A DNA stretch of 64,000 bases from Flavobacterium sp. (GTDB lineage: Bacteria > Bacteroidota > Bacteroidia > Flavobacteriales > Flavobacteriaceae), in the NCBI GenBank assembly GCA_014379405.1, contig JACMLU010000016.1, positions 1 to 64,000 on the forward strand. Reading direction: 5' to 3'. Positions 63,439-64,000 of this stretch are shown here, piece after piece. Every line of letters starts with the position of its first letter. Within the stretch, counting starts at the first letter, position 1. The position numbers and the translations under genes are program-made. Below the pieces are notes generated by a model. The model was not told the origin of the DNA, did not search any database, and worked only from the letters and a program-made list of their open reading frames with translations.

Positions 63439-64000
63439 TTATAATTTTGAAATAAATTCGGTTGCCGCTTTTCCGGCATTGTCGGTTTTCATGAAGTTTT
63501 CACCAATCAAGAACCCTTTGTAACCATAAGGTTTTAGTTCATTGATGGCTTCTATTGACGAAATGCCGCTTTCGGAAACTTTCACGAAATCATTCGGGAT
63601 TTGGTCTGCCAATTGCTTACTGAAATCCAAACTTACTTCGAAAGTTTTCAGGTTTCTATTGTTCACGCCAATCATGTCCAAGGTTGGCATTATCGATTTT
63701 TCCAGTTCTTCCAAGTTATGAACTTCCAATAATACTTCCAATCCCAAGCCTTTGGCAAATTCAGACAAGGATTTGATTTCTTCACGAGTCAAAACCGCCG
63801 CAATCAACAAAATTAAATCGGCTCCGTGGGCTTTGGCTTCCAATATTTGGTATTCGTCCACGATGAATTCTTTTCGCAACAATGGAATGTTAACCGAAGC
63901 TCTTGCCAAAAGTAAATCGTCCAATGAACCTCCAAAATATTTTCCGTCCGTTAGCACCGAAATTCCACAAGCGCCAGCACTTTCGTATCCTTTTACCACT
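63439..64000 (-). CDS. trpC: Indole-3-glycerol phosphate synthase, partial (cut by window edge)
   Basis: About 187 residues of the C-terminal portion are visible, with the family segments SVLTDGKYFGGSLDDL, PLLRKEFIVDEYQI, EVHNLEEL, IGVNNRNLKTFEV and SESGISS. The N-terminal roughly 75 residues lie beyond the right edge of the window. It closes the ring to indole-3-glycerol phosphate. It is the upstream member of the trp genes visible here. Confidence 0.93.
   Translation of the reverse strand, partial: VVKGYESAGACGISVLTDGKYFGGSLDDLLLARASVNIPLLRKEFIVDEYQILEAKAHGADLILLIAAVLTREEIKSLSEFAKGLGLEVLLEVHNLEELEKSIMPTLDMIGVNNRNLKTFEVSLDFSKQLADQIPNDFVKVSESGISSIEAINELKPYGYKGFLIGENFMKTDNAGKAATEFISKL

Overview
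The window looks like a chromosome segment of a Flavobacterium-like member of the Bacteroidetes. The evidence is AT-rich DNA, promoters with a TAnnTTTG -7 element, two type IX secretion (T9SS) cargo proteins (type A and type B C-terminal domains), several TonB-dependent outer-membrane receptors, a FecI/FecR/FecA-type surface signalling set, and lipid A and flavobacterial housekeeping genes. I see no rRNA, tRNA, CRISPR array, prophage or transposase gene.

Layout. 1-727: C-terminal end of a FAD/Fe-S D-lactate dehydrogenase-type protein. 728-1128: gap with a perfect spaced palindrome (probable operator) and a tiny membrane ORF. 1147-10308: a co-directional carbohydrate operon (GH3, heparinase II/III-like lyase, CE2-like SGNH esterase, GH88/GH105-like unsaturated uronyl hydrolase, kduI, kduD). 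Together these could cut a uronate-containing polysaccharide, deacetylate it, release unsaturated uronate and feed it into the KDG pathway. 10514-16200: surface and hypothetical genes on the minus strand, including a T9SS-A protein with a small single-pass protein 3 bp downstream. 16299-24318: a KAS III gene, then a 1422-residue T9SS-B protein with at least seven tandem modules and a TonB receptor-like barrel. 24577-32456: argS, then receptor, anti-sigma and ECF sigma genes opposite a divergent lipoprotein. 33062-35387: ffh and folD. 35785-42715: a GntR/ABC operon behind a clear YtrA-type operator, a TlpA-like thioredoxin protein and a TonB receptor-like barrel whose leader carries a (CAAT)8.75 tract. 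42756-46229: a hybrid histidine kinase lying between a pseudouridine synthase gene and a decayed copy of that gene's 3' end. 46458-57135: mixed housekeeping genes (hydrolase, Nif3, lpxK, purine nucleoside phosphorylase, gap, lipA) and a second hybrid kinase. 57397-60183: a secreted GH2 enzyme. 60306-64000: trpC-F-B-(gamma-glutamylcyclotransferase)-A on the minus strand, with trpC cut by the window edge.

The least ordinary signals are regulatory or structural rather than new enzyme systems. They are the CAAT tract in front of a receptor start codon, a shared 18-bp palindrome at two distant loci, a 20-bp inverted repeat bracketing the ECF sigma gene, the duplicated pseudouridine synthase tail flanking a sensor kinase, and three islands of palindromic (REP-like) repeats at about 35.5, 46.3 and 56.2-56.5 kb. 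I found no gene cluster that I can call a wholly new system with confidence.
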